Source: Pholiota molesta (Eukaryota; Basidiomycota; Agaricomycetes; Agaricales; Strophariaceae). Taken from it: DNA of 64,000 nt. The position numbers and the translations under genes were made by a program. Shown here in pieces: positions 15,808 through 27,198 of the stretch (position 1 is the first letter of the stretch; every line of letters starts with the position of its first letter). Where the stretch lies: positions 372,001 through 436,000 of the forward strand of contig JACGCK010000005.1 in assembly GCA_014925825.1 (NCBI GenBank), written 5' to 3'. The notes under the pieces were generated by a model. The model made no database searches. It was not told where the DNA came from and saw only the letters and a list, made by a program, of their open reading frames with translations.

Positions 15808-15859
15808 TTTCAGAAAAGTCGCTACACAGGCTGGCCTACACTATACACCGCTGACGTAA

Positions 15860-16760
15860 GCTCCTCCCACTGCCGTCGTCGCGCGCTAAATAAAGTCAGT
15901 TCCAGCATACACCACCTCGACATAGGCGCCCCTCGCCCCCAGCGACTTTAGACGTCTCCGGTGGGAACATCCGTCCACGCCTCAATCGCGCTCAAAAAAT
16001 ACCCCGTACAGAACTATCCCCGCGTCAGCTCGCTACTCCTTCGGCTGTCCACCGTAGTCCACATACGCCCAGTCGGAAAGTGCCTTCCAGCTCGGACCGC
16101 TTGTACAGCTATAAGTTCCGTCACCATCATATCAGGTCCAGACTTATCTGACGGTCCTCGGTATCACGTACCGTGGCGTACTCGTCCTCCGAGCATTTCG
16201 TCAGCAGTCTCCGAACCTTGCAGCTACCACCCTTGAAGGCAGAAAACAATGTCCTGAGCTCGTGCCATCTTATAAGTTGTCTCTGCTGAGTCTTCCGATA
16301 GTATTATTTAATGAATCTCAGTCGCCATTTCTTTTCAAGTCATCTTTGCCGACTCACATAGCGGCGATCTTCTCCGACGGTCTTGGGCTTGTCATTGACA
16401 TGGATCCTGACCATCGCGTCGTATTCTGCTCGTCATCCGTATTTCACCGCCTTTACGAAAAATGCGACAGCTTACCCCTTTCTCGGGTCAGACTGTTACA
16501 AATGATGAAAAATACATACTGCGCCGAAAGTAGCGCGTATGAGATCCGCAGGAATCTTCGAATCATCTCCAGTCTCGATGTAATGTTTGAAACGGCTGCG
16601 GAACTCCTTGTTCACTCTGTATCGAAGAAAGTAAATATTTTTCGGGTGACGTACTCAGCCTTCGTCGCCCGCACCGCCTCCTGAGAAGCGACGTGTCCAT
16701 CGAGTCCTTGTCTGAATATTCATGATCTAACTTCTCAAAGGAACAAATATTAAGTTAATG
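15860..16760 (-). pseudogene. Decayed tandem copy of the 3' half of the APE2-type aminopeptidase gene
   Basis: On the same strand as the adjacent aminopeptidase, this stretch resembles 17205-18255 in the same order over about 900 bp, covering the last exons and their introns. Examples: the segment at 16535-16600 matches 17990-18060 (both hold CGCCGAAAGTAGCGCGTATG), and 16700-16730 matches 18200-18225 (GAGTC, TTGTCTGAATATTCAT). The terminal region near 15865 matches the last intron/exon at about 17213. The copy has many substitutions and indels, no continuous frame, no start, and lacks the catalytic N-terminal half. It is best read as a partial tandem duplication that decayed. It lies between the ABD1 start and the APE2 stop. 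Confidence 0.85.
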
Positions 16761-17182
16761 TTGTCAATCCCGCGTCCAACTGGCAACATGGGTATATGGC
16801 TTCGGATGGTTATCGGTTGTCAGAATAAGTATCAGCATAATAGTTGGAAAGTATTGATGAAGAGACCCGATGGATTTGAAAGGGTGAGGCTGGGCGCAGT
16901 CAGTTATAAAAAAATGGGCCACGATTATTCACGGGCCCAATATTCGATGGTCGTAATCCGTCATCTTATTAGGTTACAATATTCATAGCAGTATAGACTC
17001 TTGCTGGGTGGTGGAAGAGGAATGCTTCAGTGGTGGGCCAAGGTCTACCCCTTCTACAGACCGAATCACAACTGCTGTCGATGGTAGCCGGAACCTTAGC
17101 CTTGTATTTTTGAGAAAAAGACACAAACTCATTGATTAGTTACTCAATACTATCAATCTTGGGGTCTTTGAATTGTGCCCTC
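16761..17182. other. Spacer between the decayed copy and the aminopeptidase 3' end
   Basis: About 420 bp without a supported gene; it probably carries the 3' UTR of the aminopeptidase. Similarity to the aminopeptidase fades out near its left end. Confidence 0.45.
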
Positions 17183-20100
17183 TTAACGCCCTTCAAGCCA
17201 GTTTGTAAGATCCGCCGTCGAGCGCTAAATACTCAAGTCAGTCAGAACCCAACATTCGGGCGCACACACGCACCTCGACGTAGGCGCTCTTCGCCTGGAT
17301 ACTGTCCAGCGCCTGCGCCAGCGACCGATTGTACTTAGACGTGTCCTTGTCCTGTGTATCATGCATCATCATCGGTAACATCCGCTCTATCCTGCATTTC
17401 TCACCTTGAAATATGCCTCAATCGCTTCGTAATCCTTTTTGTTTGAGTAATACTCCGTGGAATACTATTCCGCGTCAGCCAACGACCTGTTCAGCGATCC
17501 ATCGTAAATTACCTTCACAAGGTAGCCCATTTGGGATGTGCCTTCAAGCTGCTTGTACAGCTGTAAATCGCATCAGCCCCTGAGTGCTCCGGCAGTCCTC
17601 TGTATCACGTACCGCATCGTACTCGTCCTGAAGGTACTTTGTCAATAATCGCCGAGCTTTGAAGTTGCCAGCCATAGCGCCGAAAAAGTGGAAAATATCC
17701 TGGGCTCGCGCCTTGGTGGAAATGAACCGAGTTGTTTCCTCAAGGAGCGCCGGATCTTGGGGGGAAGCCAATCCGCGACTAGTATTGGCCAATCTCAGTT
17801 GTGATGTCTGTCTAGGTAATATTGATGGACTCACATAGAGGCGAGCTTCTCCGATGGTGTCTTGGGCTTGTCGTGGATTTTGATCATTGCATCGTATTCT
17901 GCGCGTCCTCCGTATTTCACTGCCTGTACAAGAAACAATGTCAGTTTAACACATTCTAACCATTATGATAGTGAAAAATTACACACAACGCCGAAAGTAG
18001 CGCGTATGAGATCAGCAGGAATCTTTGAATCATCTCCAGTTTCTATGTATTGTTTGAAACGGCTCTGTAACTCTTTGATCACACTATCAAAGATAGTAAG
18101 CATTTCTCCCCAACTACTGCAAGGAAAATGCTCACCCTTCGTCACCTGCACCCGCAGCCTGATCAATAGCAAGCGTTCTTAAAAGCGACGTATCCATTGA
18201 GTCTTTGTCTGAATATTCATATCCCAATTTTCGACCAAAGGGACAAACAATTCCTATATTGTGTCAACGATGTCAGTGCTTCTGTCGGCGGCGGAAGTTA
18301 ATCAGCATCGCGTCTCGCTGGAACGACTTACGCGACGGAAGGAATTAAGTTTGCCTATGACTTCGGGATTCTCCCACCAGATGGATACCAGTTGGCTGAG
18401 ACTGTTGCTAATAACCTGCCAGACCAAGTCTATGCAAGGATAATATTTAATTCAAATTCATAAGTTCCCCACTTACACTCTTGTTCGTGTTTCCAAAGAT
18501 CGACAACTGTCAGGGCGCTGCTCAGCTTCGCAAATCCAGCTTGGGATAAAGCGAATGCATCCTGAGCCAATCCCATCCTATCGTCCAAAGAGAACACAGA
18601 GTTCTCTTCTGCGGCCTGTGCTGCAATCTTCGACAAACGCTCAGGAGTGTACAGTACTCGGACTGTAGGATTGGTCAATATATGTAAAGGGAAATGAGGA
18701 TAAGACGCACAAACGCCAGTGGTGCCCCCGTTCAATTTGAACGGCTTGCTCGTGTCAAGGGTGATTGTGGTTTCACGCGTCTGAAGAATAGCCGTTCTGT
18801 CCACAGTTGATTTCCCATCCTTGGTCGACAAGAGACTCAACGGAACATTCCTATGGATGTATGCTCAATAACAATTTCTTGAGAAAAAGGTTATTACCTA
18901 CCAAATCGTCTCATTATCCTTGGGATCGGCAGGTCCAGTCTCCAAGAATCGGTCCTGTCGGACATGGATACCCTTCTCATTCTCCATAACAGTGAGGACT
19001 GGGTATCCAATCTTGGTGATCCAGTTCTCCATAAGTTGGGTGATGTTGACACCCGTCGCAGTACTGATACCTTCCCAAAGGTCATGGGTAACACTGTTTG
19101 CAAACAATTTCTTCTTCAGATAGAGAGAAACACCATGTAGGAACTTCTCTTCTCCAACATAATTAGAAAGCATGCGAAGCACTACATAAACATTTTTAGA
19201 CAATATCATGGCTGAAAAGTCGATTTGCCTTACCTGAGGCTGCTTTGGAGTACGACAACGCATCAAAGATCTGTGTTGACAAGTCAGAAACCATAGTCAT
19301 ATAGACTTCAAGCAAGATCCAAACCTGGCTGATATGGTTCGCGTCAGGACACTCCACCTCGATAGGATGCGAAGAGAGCTTAGCATCCAAAGCCAAAGCT
19401 TTATCAAGATGCTCTGTGATGAATTCGGAGGTAACATGCCAATCAGGAAGACCCTACAAAACTTGCATCAGCACTGAGGACACTGGGGAACTGGACACAC
19501 ATACTTATCCGGAATGATGACTTCGCCCATCTAAGATATGAAAAGATAAGCACGTAAATTCTTCAGATGCCTACTATACAGTCGCACCAAAGTAGCAAAG
19601 CCTGCAGGTATTCAATTGATTACCTCCTTATTAACATAAAAAAGGTAAAAGTATTTACCTTCGTTCAAGTACAGATAGTTCCACCATTCCATAGTTGTAA
19701 TGTTTCCGAACCTTTAAATCACTGTAAGAGGCATAATCTTTTGAGCTGTGGAACAAAACTGCATACCACATGTGAGCTACTTCGTGACTTTGAACGGCAG
19801 CGACACGCTTCTTGGCTTGTTGGTCTGCACGAGAGGGATCTAAAAGAAAGACACTCAATCTACCAGTTATCAAACCCCAGTTCTCCATTGCGCCTGCATC
19901 AAAATCACTAGCCTAGAAAGTGGTTAGACAATATCGGGAGATCAAGTAGCAGTTTAATGACACTCACAACAAGGGTATCAAGTTTGGGAAGAGGATATTC
20001 GACGTTGAAAATCTTTTCGTATAGAGGCAAAACGGCTGCCTTGACATCAAGGGCGAATTGAGCCTGATGGATGACATCGGATGTTGCTGTAGACAGAATT

Positions 20101-21052
20101 AATGATGGGACAATACATTAGTAAGAATTGTCAACTTACTGTAGATGCGAAGGGGAATCGTCTTTCCGCTCAAAGGCATCACAACCGACGTCTCCAAAAA
20201 TTCAAAGTGACCATTCGCGAACGCAACGATATAAGTCGACATAGGTGGGGTCGTTTCGAACTTGGTAATCTTCCACTTCTCATTCTGAGTCGCCGCGACA
20301 ATGTTGGCAAGATCGGGAGAGGCATTCACACCAGGCTCAATGGCCGCTTCGGAAATAGCGGGCATGTTGCTCAAATTGATAGTATCCGATCGAGAAATCA
20401 AGGTAATGGCGAATGTCGCTTTGAGAAGGGGCTCGTCCCAGCAAGGGAATGCGCGTCTAGCATCGGTAGACTGCAAAATATTGTTTTAGGTTCCGAAGCT
20501 CTATACAGACAAATACAAGCCGTACCTCGAACTGAGTGAGGGCGTAGTACTTTGTCTTGCCCTCATGTTCCCAGGCAGACCTATAATACCCAGTCATGCT
20601 TGCGGTAAGCTTTCCAGTATATCCAATCCTGAGCTCTGCTTTGGAACCTGCCGGAAGCGTTTGTGACAAGCGGTAAGTGATTCGCTGCTGAACTTTATCG
20701 AAAGACGCGAAAGTGGCATCCTGTTCGGACTTGAGAGTATCAGAATAGAGTGACCTGTTAAGATAGTTGATATCCAAAGTCAAAGAAAGAAAGGTATAAA
20801 GACATACGCTTTCCCGAGTTCCAAATCTGATGTATTCAGGACGATCGTGGAAGTATCGCTCTTAACGTCGAGGCTGCAGATAAAATTAAAGAGACTATGA
20901 GGCAGAAGTCATTTTTCTACATACCTGACCTTGACCAAACCTTGGAACGTGAGTGCTTCGAGATCGGTCTTGATTGTGATATCATAGTGAATGGGCTTGA
21001 CGTTGGTTGGCAGACGATAGGGATCTTCAATAGGTGCAGCAGAAGTTGACAT
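17183..21052 (-). CDS. APE2: M1-family zinc aminopeptidase (APE2/AAP1, puromycin-sensitive type)
   Basis: This metallo-aminopeptidase removes N-terminal residues from peptides. The protein starts MSTSAAPIEDPYRLP at 21052 and ends ADLTNWLEGR at 17183. Family hallmarks are in order: SAWEHEGKTKYYALTQFE, RRAFPCWDEP, the exopeptidase motif GAMENWGLITG, and the zinc site HEVAHMW...LYLNEG, whose second half is on the next exon after an intron in the W codon. The C-terminal ERAP-like helical domain fills the rest. There are about 15 short introns. One base appears missing in a run at 18228-18231, where PLVE should continue KLGYEYSDKDSMD. The decayed copy nearby keeps a GAG AAG codon pair there, an independent hint that a base is missing. 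The same frame stays open upstream of the start with Arg/Ser-rich sequence, so a longer form is possible. Confidence 0.93.
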
Positions 21053-22195
21053 GTTAGCAACTTTGAGATGAATCGATGATGCCGATCTTGGAGATGAGAG
21101 CAAGATAGACGCGAGAGGTCTTGGGTTGGGATTGCGGGAATTAGCGGTTTTGAAATGTCTTGACGGCTCGCATCGCGGCTTCTGAATGACTTGAGACTGA
21201 TTTCGAACACATGGTGCATTCTGACGAGCTATGTGTCTCTTGGCCGGCCAATTGTATGATACGTGGACGCGTAATTGGTCTGCGTTGTCAACCGTGAGCA
21301 AAGCTCTCGAGAATACAGTGAAGAGGCGCGTTTTTGGACGCGTAAGAAGCAAAACGACATGCCAGCCGCGGTCACAAAGCTCCGCCTATGTGTACAGCTG
21401 CTTTCCTCTCATCACTCAGGCTCGTTTATCGCTTATCATTTCGTGTGAAGCAGTCAAGTGCATTGCGTTCGCATTTCCAATGAGTTCAGATATATGTTAT
21501 GTAGGCTAATTCCTAAGATTTTTTGTGCCCTTTTTGCAATTCCTCTTCCGTGTGCCCTGATTATACGGGCGTCGGGAATCCATGATGATTAGTGAGCGGT
21601 CCACGACTTTGAGTGCGCTCAGAAATTATCGAAGTATTAAATTAATTAACGTGCAGATCACACAGTGATTAGAGGGGATTGCACAAGCTATTGAAGATAG
21701 TTTGTACTTAAGTAGAAGAGGAGCTTCGAGAGGAGATACAGCTACAACGTTCGATATGCGATTTAGTGACGGACGTATGGAGTCACTAGGTTGCTGAGCA
21801 GTGGATGAATAGTAAATTAATAGCTATTAATTGGCGAGTCCGGGAAGTATTGCGAAAGGATGAGCACCGTCAGCAGTCGTAGCCTACTGGAGCATTGCAA
21901 AAGTTGCGCAATCGACGCTTGCCAACGCCCGATGATTACACCTCTGAGATTGGAACAGGAATGATGAATGGTCATACACCGGTCATATACAACACAGTAT
22001 ACAATGCGATGAATATCGAAGTTTTTAGAGTACGACCGACAACCAGTGACGTAGCAATATTCAGTGGCACCCAGGATTAAAAGCCATCGTCGTAGGCATT
22101 GATATCAAGCGTTTCAAGATTTGGACTAGTAACAGAACGAAGGAGATAATTTGACACGTCCAAGCGCGAACAGCGAAGAAAAAGAGAGTCCAGTC
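21053..22195. other. Intergenic region upstream of APE2
   Basis: About 1.1 kb between the APE2 start and the stop of the next minus-strand gene. It should contain the APE2 promoter and a 3' UTR. Open frames are short and have no recognisable domain, except the in-frame upstream extension of APE2 reaching about 21352. Confidence 0.45.
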
Positions 22196-25100
22196 CTAGA
22201 ATTTGATAGCAGGGTTCAATATGATAGCAGGGAGTCTGGCAAATAGAGTAGCCGGAAGCCGTTTTGAGAGGGTCTGGCGACTATGCTCAAGGGCCACGTC
22301 TTTAAAGCATTGAACCAGTTGCTCGCTAGACTTGACGTAGTCATGAGTACGAGAGGTTATGATTGTGCGATGAGAAGTATAGTCTTCTTCAAGATCAACC
22401 ATTTCATTGAAGTGTCGGGCACTAAGAGGAACACAATCAAGATGAGGATCAGCTTCTTCAAGTTTGGAATCAATCAAGAGTAACCTCTCATGATACATAT
22501 TCTGGAGGCTGTTTGCTGTGGCTTCAAGTATTGCGCGTTGGCCAGTATTGAGATTGTCTGTTATTTTTTCGAAACGGTTTTCGATATTATGGACAATAAC
22601 CTACGGAGAGTATGATGTCAGTCGAAAATTTCTATCGTCACCGTACTCACCTCGTTAATTTGTTGAACAACCTATAGTGTACGATTGGTCAATTATGGGG
22701 CACATCGTTACGGGAAATTTGTCGTACCTCCAAAATTCTCTGCATAGGATCTGGCTTGGTTTTACTGTGTGATACTTGGGCCCTCATCTGAGAATTTTGG
22801 ACGTGCCGAGTGTTGCTGTATCCTGTATATCCTATAGATTCTCGTTTTCGACGTTCCCGATCTGGTATTCAAACTCGGTCAGGTTTATTCCAAAGGTAAC
22901 GATCACAAGCTGCACTGACCAATTACTTCGAAAGCCATGATCGGAGGAATCTGGATCTTATTCGATAGTGGCAAGGATTCGAAGGGAGATAAGGAGGAAT
23001 TAACAGCTGTGCGTTCTTTTTTATGTCGCATAGCTAGAGGCGTCGATATATTTTTCTGAATCCCGGCCTTGGAATTCGATGTAGTATGTGGGACAGGTGC
23101 GGACGCATTCTCTACTATCTTCAATATTTTAAACATTGGCCGAGGCGACAAACCTTTCGGCGATGACTTTTCTTCAATCTTGATTTTCTGAAAGAAAGCT
23201 TGCCCGCCAGTTTTATCTTTCTCCATGGGAGGAATCGAGGCCGCCATTGTAACTTTGGCTTCTTCCAGGTGTTCCTCCTTTTTGGGCATTCCTTCTTCAG
23301 TCACTGGTTGGCTTGCGGCTTGATGAGGCCTGCAAACGCAAACATCGGGTGGTTTGGATGCATTCGCTTTTTTCAGGACGATAGGAGAGGTATCGGTTGT
23401 CAAATCAATTATAGCAGCTTCTTGTACCGGATGATTCGAAACTATAGGCTCTTCAAGTTTTTCATGCCCCTAGGTACGAAGGGATTTAGATTAACATAGA
23501 GAAACGTAGAAACAATAGCCCTTACTTTAATAGGTTTGGGAACATCAGGTACTTTCGCTGTCGCATAAAATCCATGGCTATCCTTGGCGCCCAATTCGTC
23601 CGATTGAGCATTATCCACGAAAAAATCGATATCTGAACTCTGTTCAGTCACTTCAGCATCCTTCAGTTCTGCAATAGGTGAGGAATGTATTGGGTCGGAG
23701 GTAGGAATAATCTGATCTGATAGGCCTTGAGCCTTTTTGAGAAAATCATGATCTTCCCAAGGTGCCTTTCGTGGCTTTTTTGGAGTAGATGATTCAACGG
23801 CATTCCTTGTCTGAGTCCCCTCGCGATGAGACCCAAATTCGACGTTCGAGCTGACCGTCGCACTGTGTTCCGCCATGATCGTCGCCTTCTCTTTCGGCAA
23901 ACTACAGATCAATATGACTATTAATATGTGAACATCGAAAGAAAAAAATATATATCTTACGGTGGCAATGGCCACTTCGTCAGGGAGGTCATTTGCCGAA
24001 TGCGTAATGATGGCGGCCTTGGATCTATCTCTACATGCTGAACCTTTGCAGCTTGTTTCTTTGCAGAAGCTTTTGGTTTCGGAACTGGCTTTCCATTTTT
24101 GCCTTTCATTGCTGACGCCCTGGGCTTGGTAGACGATTCCAGTCCAACTTTCTTCAGAGGTTCCAGTTTAGGAATCTCCTCAAAATCAATTCCCGAAGGA
24201 CTAAGAGCTGTTGGCGAGGATGTTCGTCCCTTTCGGCTATATTTTACGCGCTTATGAGGTCGGGCAGAATGGGACTCATCGCTTCGTGTTGGCCACGTTT
24301 CCGTGCCTTCGTGGGCTTTTCTTCAGCATCGACATCTATAACATTCGGTTCGACATCTGGAGACAGCCTTTTCGTAGATTTCTTCAAATCGCCCTGTTCT
24401 GAACTGCCAGGTTCAGGCTTTTGGAACCTCGCTGTTTTGGCCTTTCCTGTCCCCTTTCCGGTCAACGGTTCGATGGGCGTTGTAGACGAAAAGGTGTCCT
24501 CCTTGGGGGGCGTTTTGGTTATAGGCTTTGAAATAGTAGATATTGACTCGAAACCATCCCCAAAAGTTGCTTCAAATTCGTCGTCAGACAAAATAAGTTG
24601 ACGTCTCTTGGGTTTGGGGGCTAGGGTTTTAGCGTTATGTTGATCTAGCGTCTTCTGAGCGGTATCTCCATCGTGAGGACTCGGCGTTGCAGGGGAAGAA
24701 TGATCGGGTGGGTTCATTTTCGTCTGCGGAATGAGGGATGGGTTCCCATATGGATATACCGACACCGTGGAAAATGAAGTGAGACAGAGAGGCTGCTTTG
24801 AGGCATCAAGTGCTGGCGATAGGACTTCAACTGAATTGGATGTCCTGGCCGTCTGTTGGAGGGCATCTGGAAGAAGGGGTGACGTTTCGAGCTGGACGAT
24901 TTTTCTTTCATTGTTTGGGGAGATAGGTAATGCCCAAGCTGTGAAATGACTGTTAACAGGCGTGGGTAAGGGTCAGTAAAAAATTCCTCACATTGTGACA
25001 ATTGCTCAAATCTTTTCTGTGGAAGAAGGAATCAAATGGGGCAGAGATGAATACAAAATCGCGCCAACCTGGGTAAGAATTTGCACATCTTGTTTGTTGG

Positions 25101-26768
25101 AATGAAAATCTAATTCTATCGGTTTTACTTTTGATAGTTTGCTGCCTAACTTTCCTACATTCTGCCAGCAGAAAATGATCAAAATTCAACCAATATGAAC
25201 AACCTTTACACATACCAGATCACGACACCTGAGAGCCTTCACTAAATCATTCAATGATAATTTTTTCACCTCCCAGGAGATCGTCGAGTTTTCTTCCGAA
25301 GACAGTAAGAGAGTCTGGTTTCCAAGCAGGGGTGATTTGACAAGTTGAACGATCATCTGAACGTTGTCGTTTGTCAATCTAGACACAAGGATGTTCTTAA
25401 TTGTTGAATAGGGTATAGAAAGAGTTTCTATTCTTCCATCCTATTTGTATCTCCGGAATGAGAAAAGGTAAGAAATGGAAGCAAAATAAAATACCTTGTC
25501 GATATTTATGACGAACTTCTTGTTATCGATATAAAAAGGAGAAAAAGAGTCCGTAAGAGATTCATTCAGCAGAAGACGGGATGCTTCGAACGGTTGAGGA
25601 CTGTAAAGGGTAAGGATGCTGATTATTGAAATGAATGACATGACCCACAATGATAAGTCGTTTTCTGAGAGGATTTTGACAATTTTCTCCGCGGTAACAC
25701 TCCAATCGGGGGTAGAAATATCTTCCAATAACTTGTGTATTTTGTTGCCAGTATCCTTGAAAACTACAGGATCGAAGACGTCTTTGATAAATGCAGTTCT
25801 TTTGTCCCTGCCCCCTTTCAAGGATGGTATTATGCTACCGAAGAGATCCAAAAGAGATTCGATTGCGAGAAAGTCTGATGGAGTAAGCGCATTGTCACAC
25901 TGCATGATCTTATTCAGCTTACCTTTCGTCTGCGAAATAGTGATACCAAGGCTTTTTCTGTCACATGTAAGTCGCCTTCTAAACTAGTTACCAGTATTAT
26001 CTTACCTTTGAATATGATGTTCGCGCAGTGTTGCGGCATTACGTGGATGAGAAGTAACTGTGGCCGTAAGTATTTGGTACGCCTTTAAAATTCGAAGTTA
26101 TATGATGGATATATGCGTGCTGAAATTTTGAGACTGACCGTAGATAAGAGTTCACCGTGAAAGGCAAGTGGCGGTCCAGAAGTCGGAACGAAATAAAGCG
26201 GACAAAGGACAGGTACAACGCATATGCTATGTTTTCACGAATTTTGTCTATGCCACATGATAAGTTCCCACTGCAACATATGAAGGATTTCTCAAAACAC
26301 TTACTATTGGAGTTTTCTTCTAAGAGATCCTTCATATGGAGTTAGTTTTTGAAGGCTATGACCAGAGATGAACTAACCAAAAGGCCAGAAAAGAGTGACA
26401 CGAGAAGAGTTTCCCATGAGTTTGGTAAACTGTGCCCGACTTGCAATATAGGTACAAGTTTGCTATAATGGATGAACCTAAAAACGGCGATCGCATAATC
26501 GAGAGTAAGAGATAACGAGACGCGATAGAGAGGTAGCAGTCGTCCTCGAAGGTTTTCAGCAAGTCTCGCAAATGTGTTTGGAGAAGCAGAAGGCAAGTCC
26601 TATATAAATTTCTAAGGCATGTGGAAAAATGAGAATCTCCCATGTAAGTCTTACGAGTAACCTGGCAGTCGAGGACAGCTGAATTATTGCGGCCTCCACA
26701 TCTTTCCTTTTCTTAGTCGTTGACGGTATACTTTCAAGCCGACGGATTGCATCTTGAATCGCTTCCAT
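22196..26768 (-). CDS. Large helical/PH-like/coiled-coil protein, candidate meiotic axis protein (Red1/Rec10/SYCP2-like)
   Basis: The model starts MEAIQDAIRRLESIP at 26768 and ends at 22196 after many short introns. Four zones can be seen. (1) About 26770-25500: leucine-rich helices without enzymatic motifs, consistent with an armadillo-like fold. (2) About 25550-25190: a beta-rich segment (FYIDNKKFVINIDK, RIETLSIPYSTIKNILV, VQMIVQLVKSPLLG) of PH-like character. (3) About 24950-22900: a long disordered Lys/Ser/Pro-rich region with two possible SUMO-interacting motifs, VIDVDAEE and AAIIDLTTD, and a short WPLPP motif. (4) About 22800-22196: a C-terminal coiled coil (RFEKITDNL, NMYHERLLLIDSKLEEAD). 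Armadillo-like plus Spt16M/PH-like domains, disorder and a C-terminal coiled coil is the known layout of SYCP2, Red1 and Rec10. Sequence identity is not detectable by eye, so the assignment rests on architecture. No frame break was needed. Confidence 0.45.
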
Positions 26769-27198
26769 AACGGGGAATTACAAGCATTCGGATTTTGTAT
26801 CTTGGATTGCTACTTGAACGCTGCGTTCTCAAATTTAGATGACAAGCCTTAGGATTGGGTGCTGGGTGGCCTGAGGTGGACATCACTGGCAGGAATCAGG
26901 ATCGCATCAGGAGTCAGGACAATTGTTACTGTCACTGTCACGTCACAGACGTGACATGCGGTGCGCCTCGGTCCCTTACTCATCGTCCACGACGGTGGAT
27001 TCAACTTTGTTCCATACCAACACCTGCACCGCTGCCGAGAGCTTCCCCATTATAACAGAAGCTCGCTTCCTCCCGCACATCCTACATAAACTAATTATAA
27101 TCCGTGCAGGGTCACTGTATCATCATCTTTCTCCACTAACTTGAAGAGCTTCCCCGCATTTTACTTCACACCATCCTGTCTTCTTCTTTCTTAGCTTC
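26769..27198. promoter_or_regulatory. Divergent intergenic region, axis-candidate gene and RING-H2 gene
   Basis: This is 430 bp between two start codons and should hold both promoters. The right half is pyrimidine-rich just before the RING gene start. No specific site is recognised. Confidence 0.45.

Noticed and set aside
18070..18122. In-frame stop codons after GAGDEG in the aminopeptidase
   Set aside because: They fall in a 53 bp intron; splicing gives DEG-VIKELQSRF, which fits the family.
24714..25001. Apparent frame break in the axis-candidate gene
   Set aside because: A 53 bp GT...AG intron joins FEQLSQ to WALPISPNNE in frame, so no missing base is needed here.
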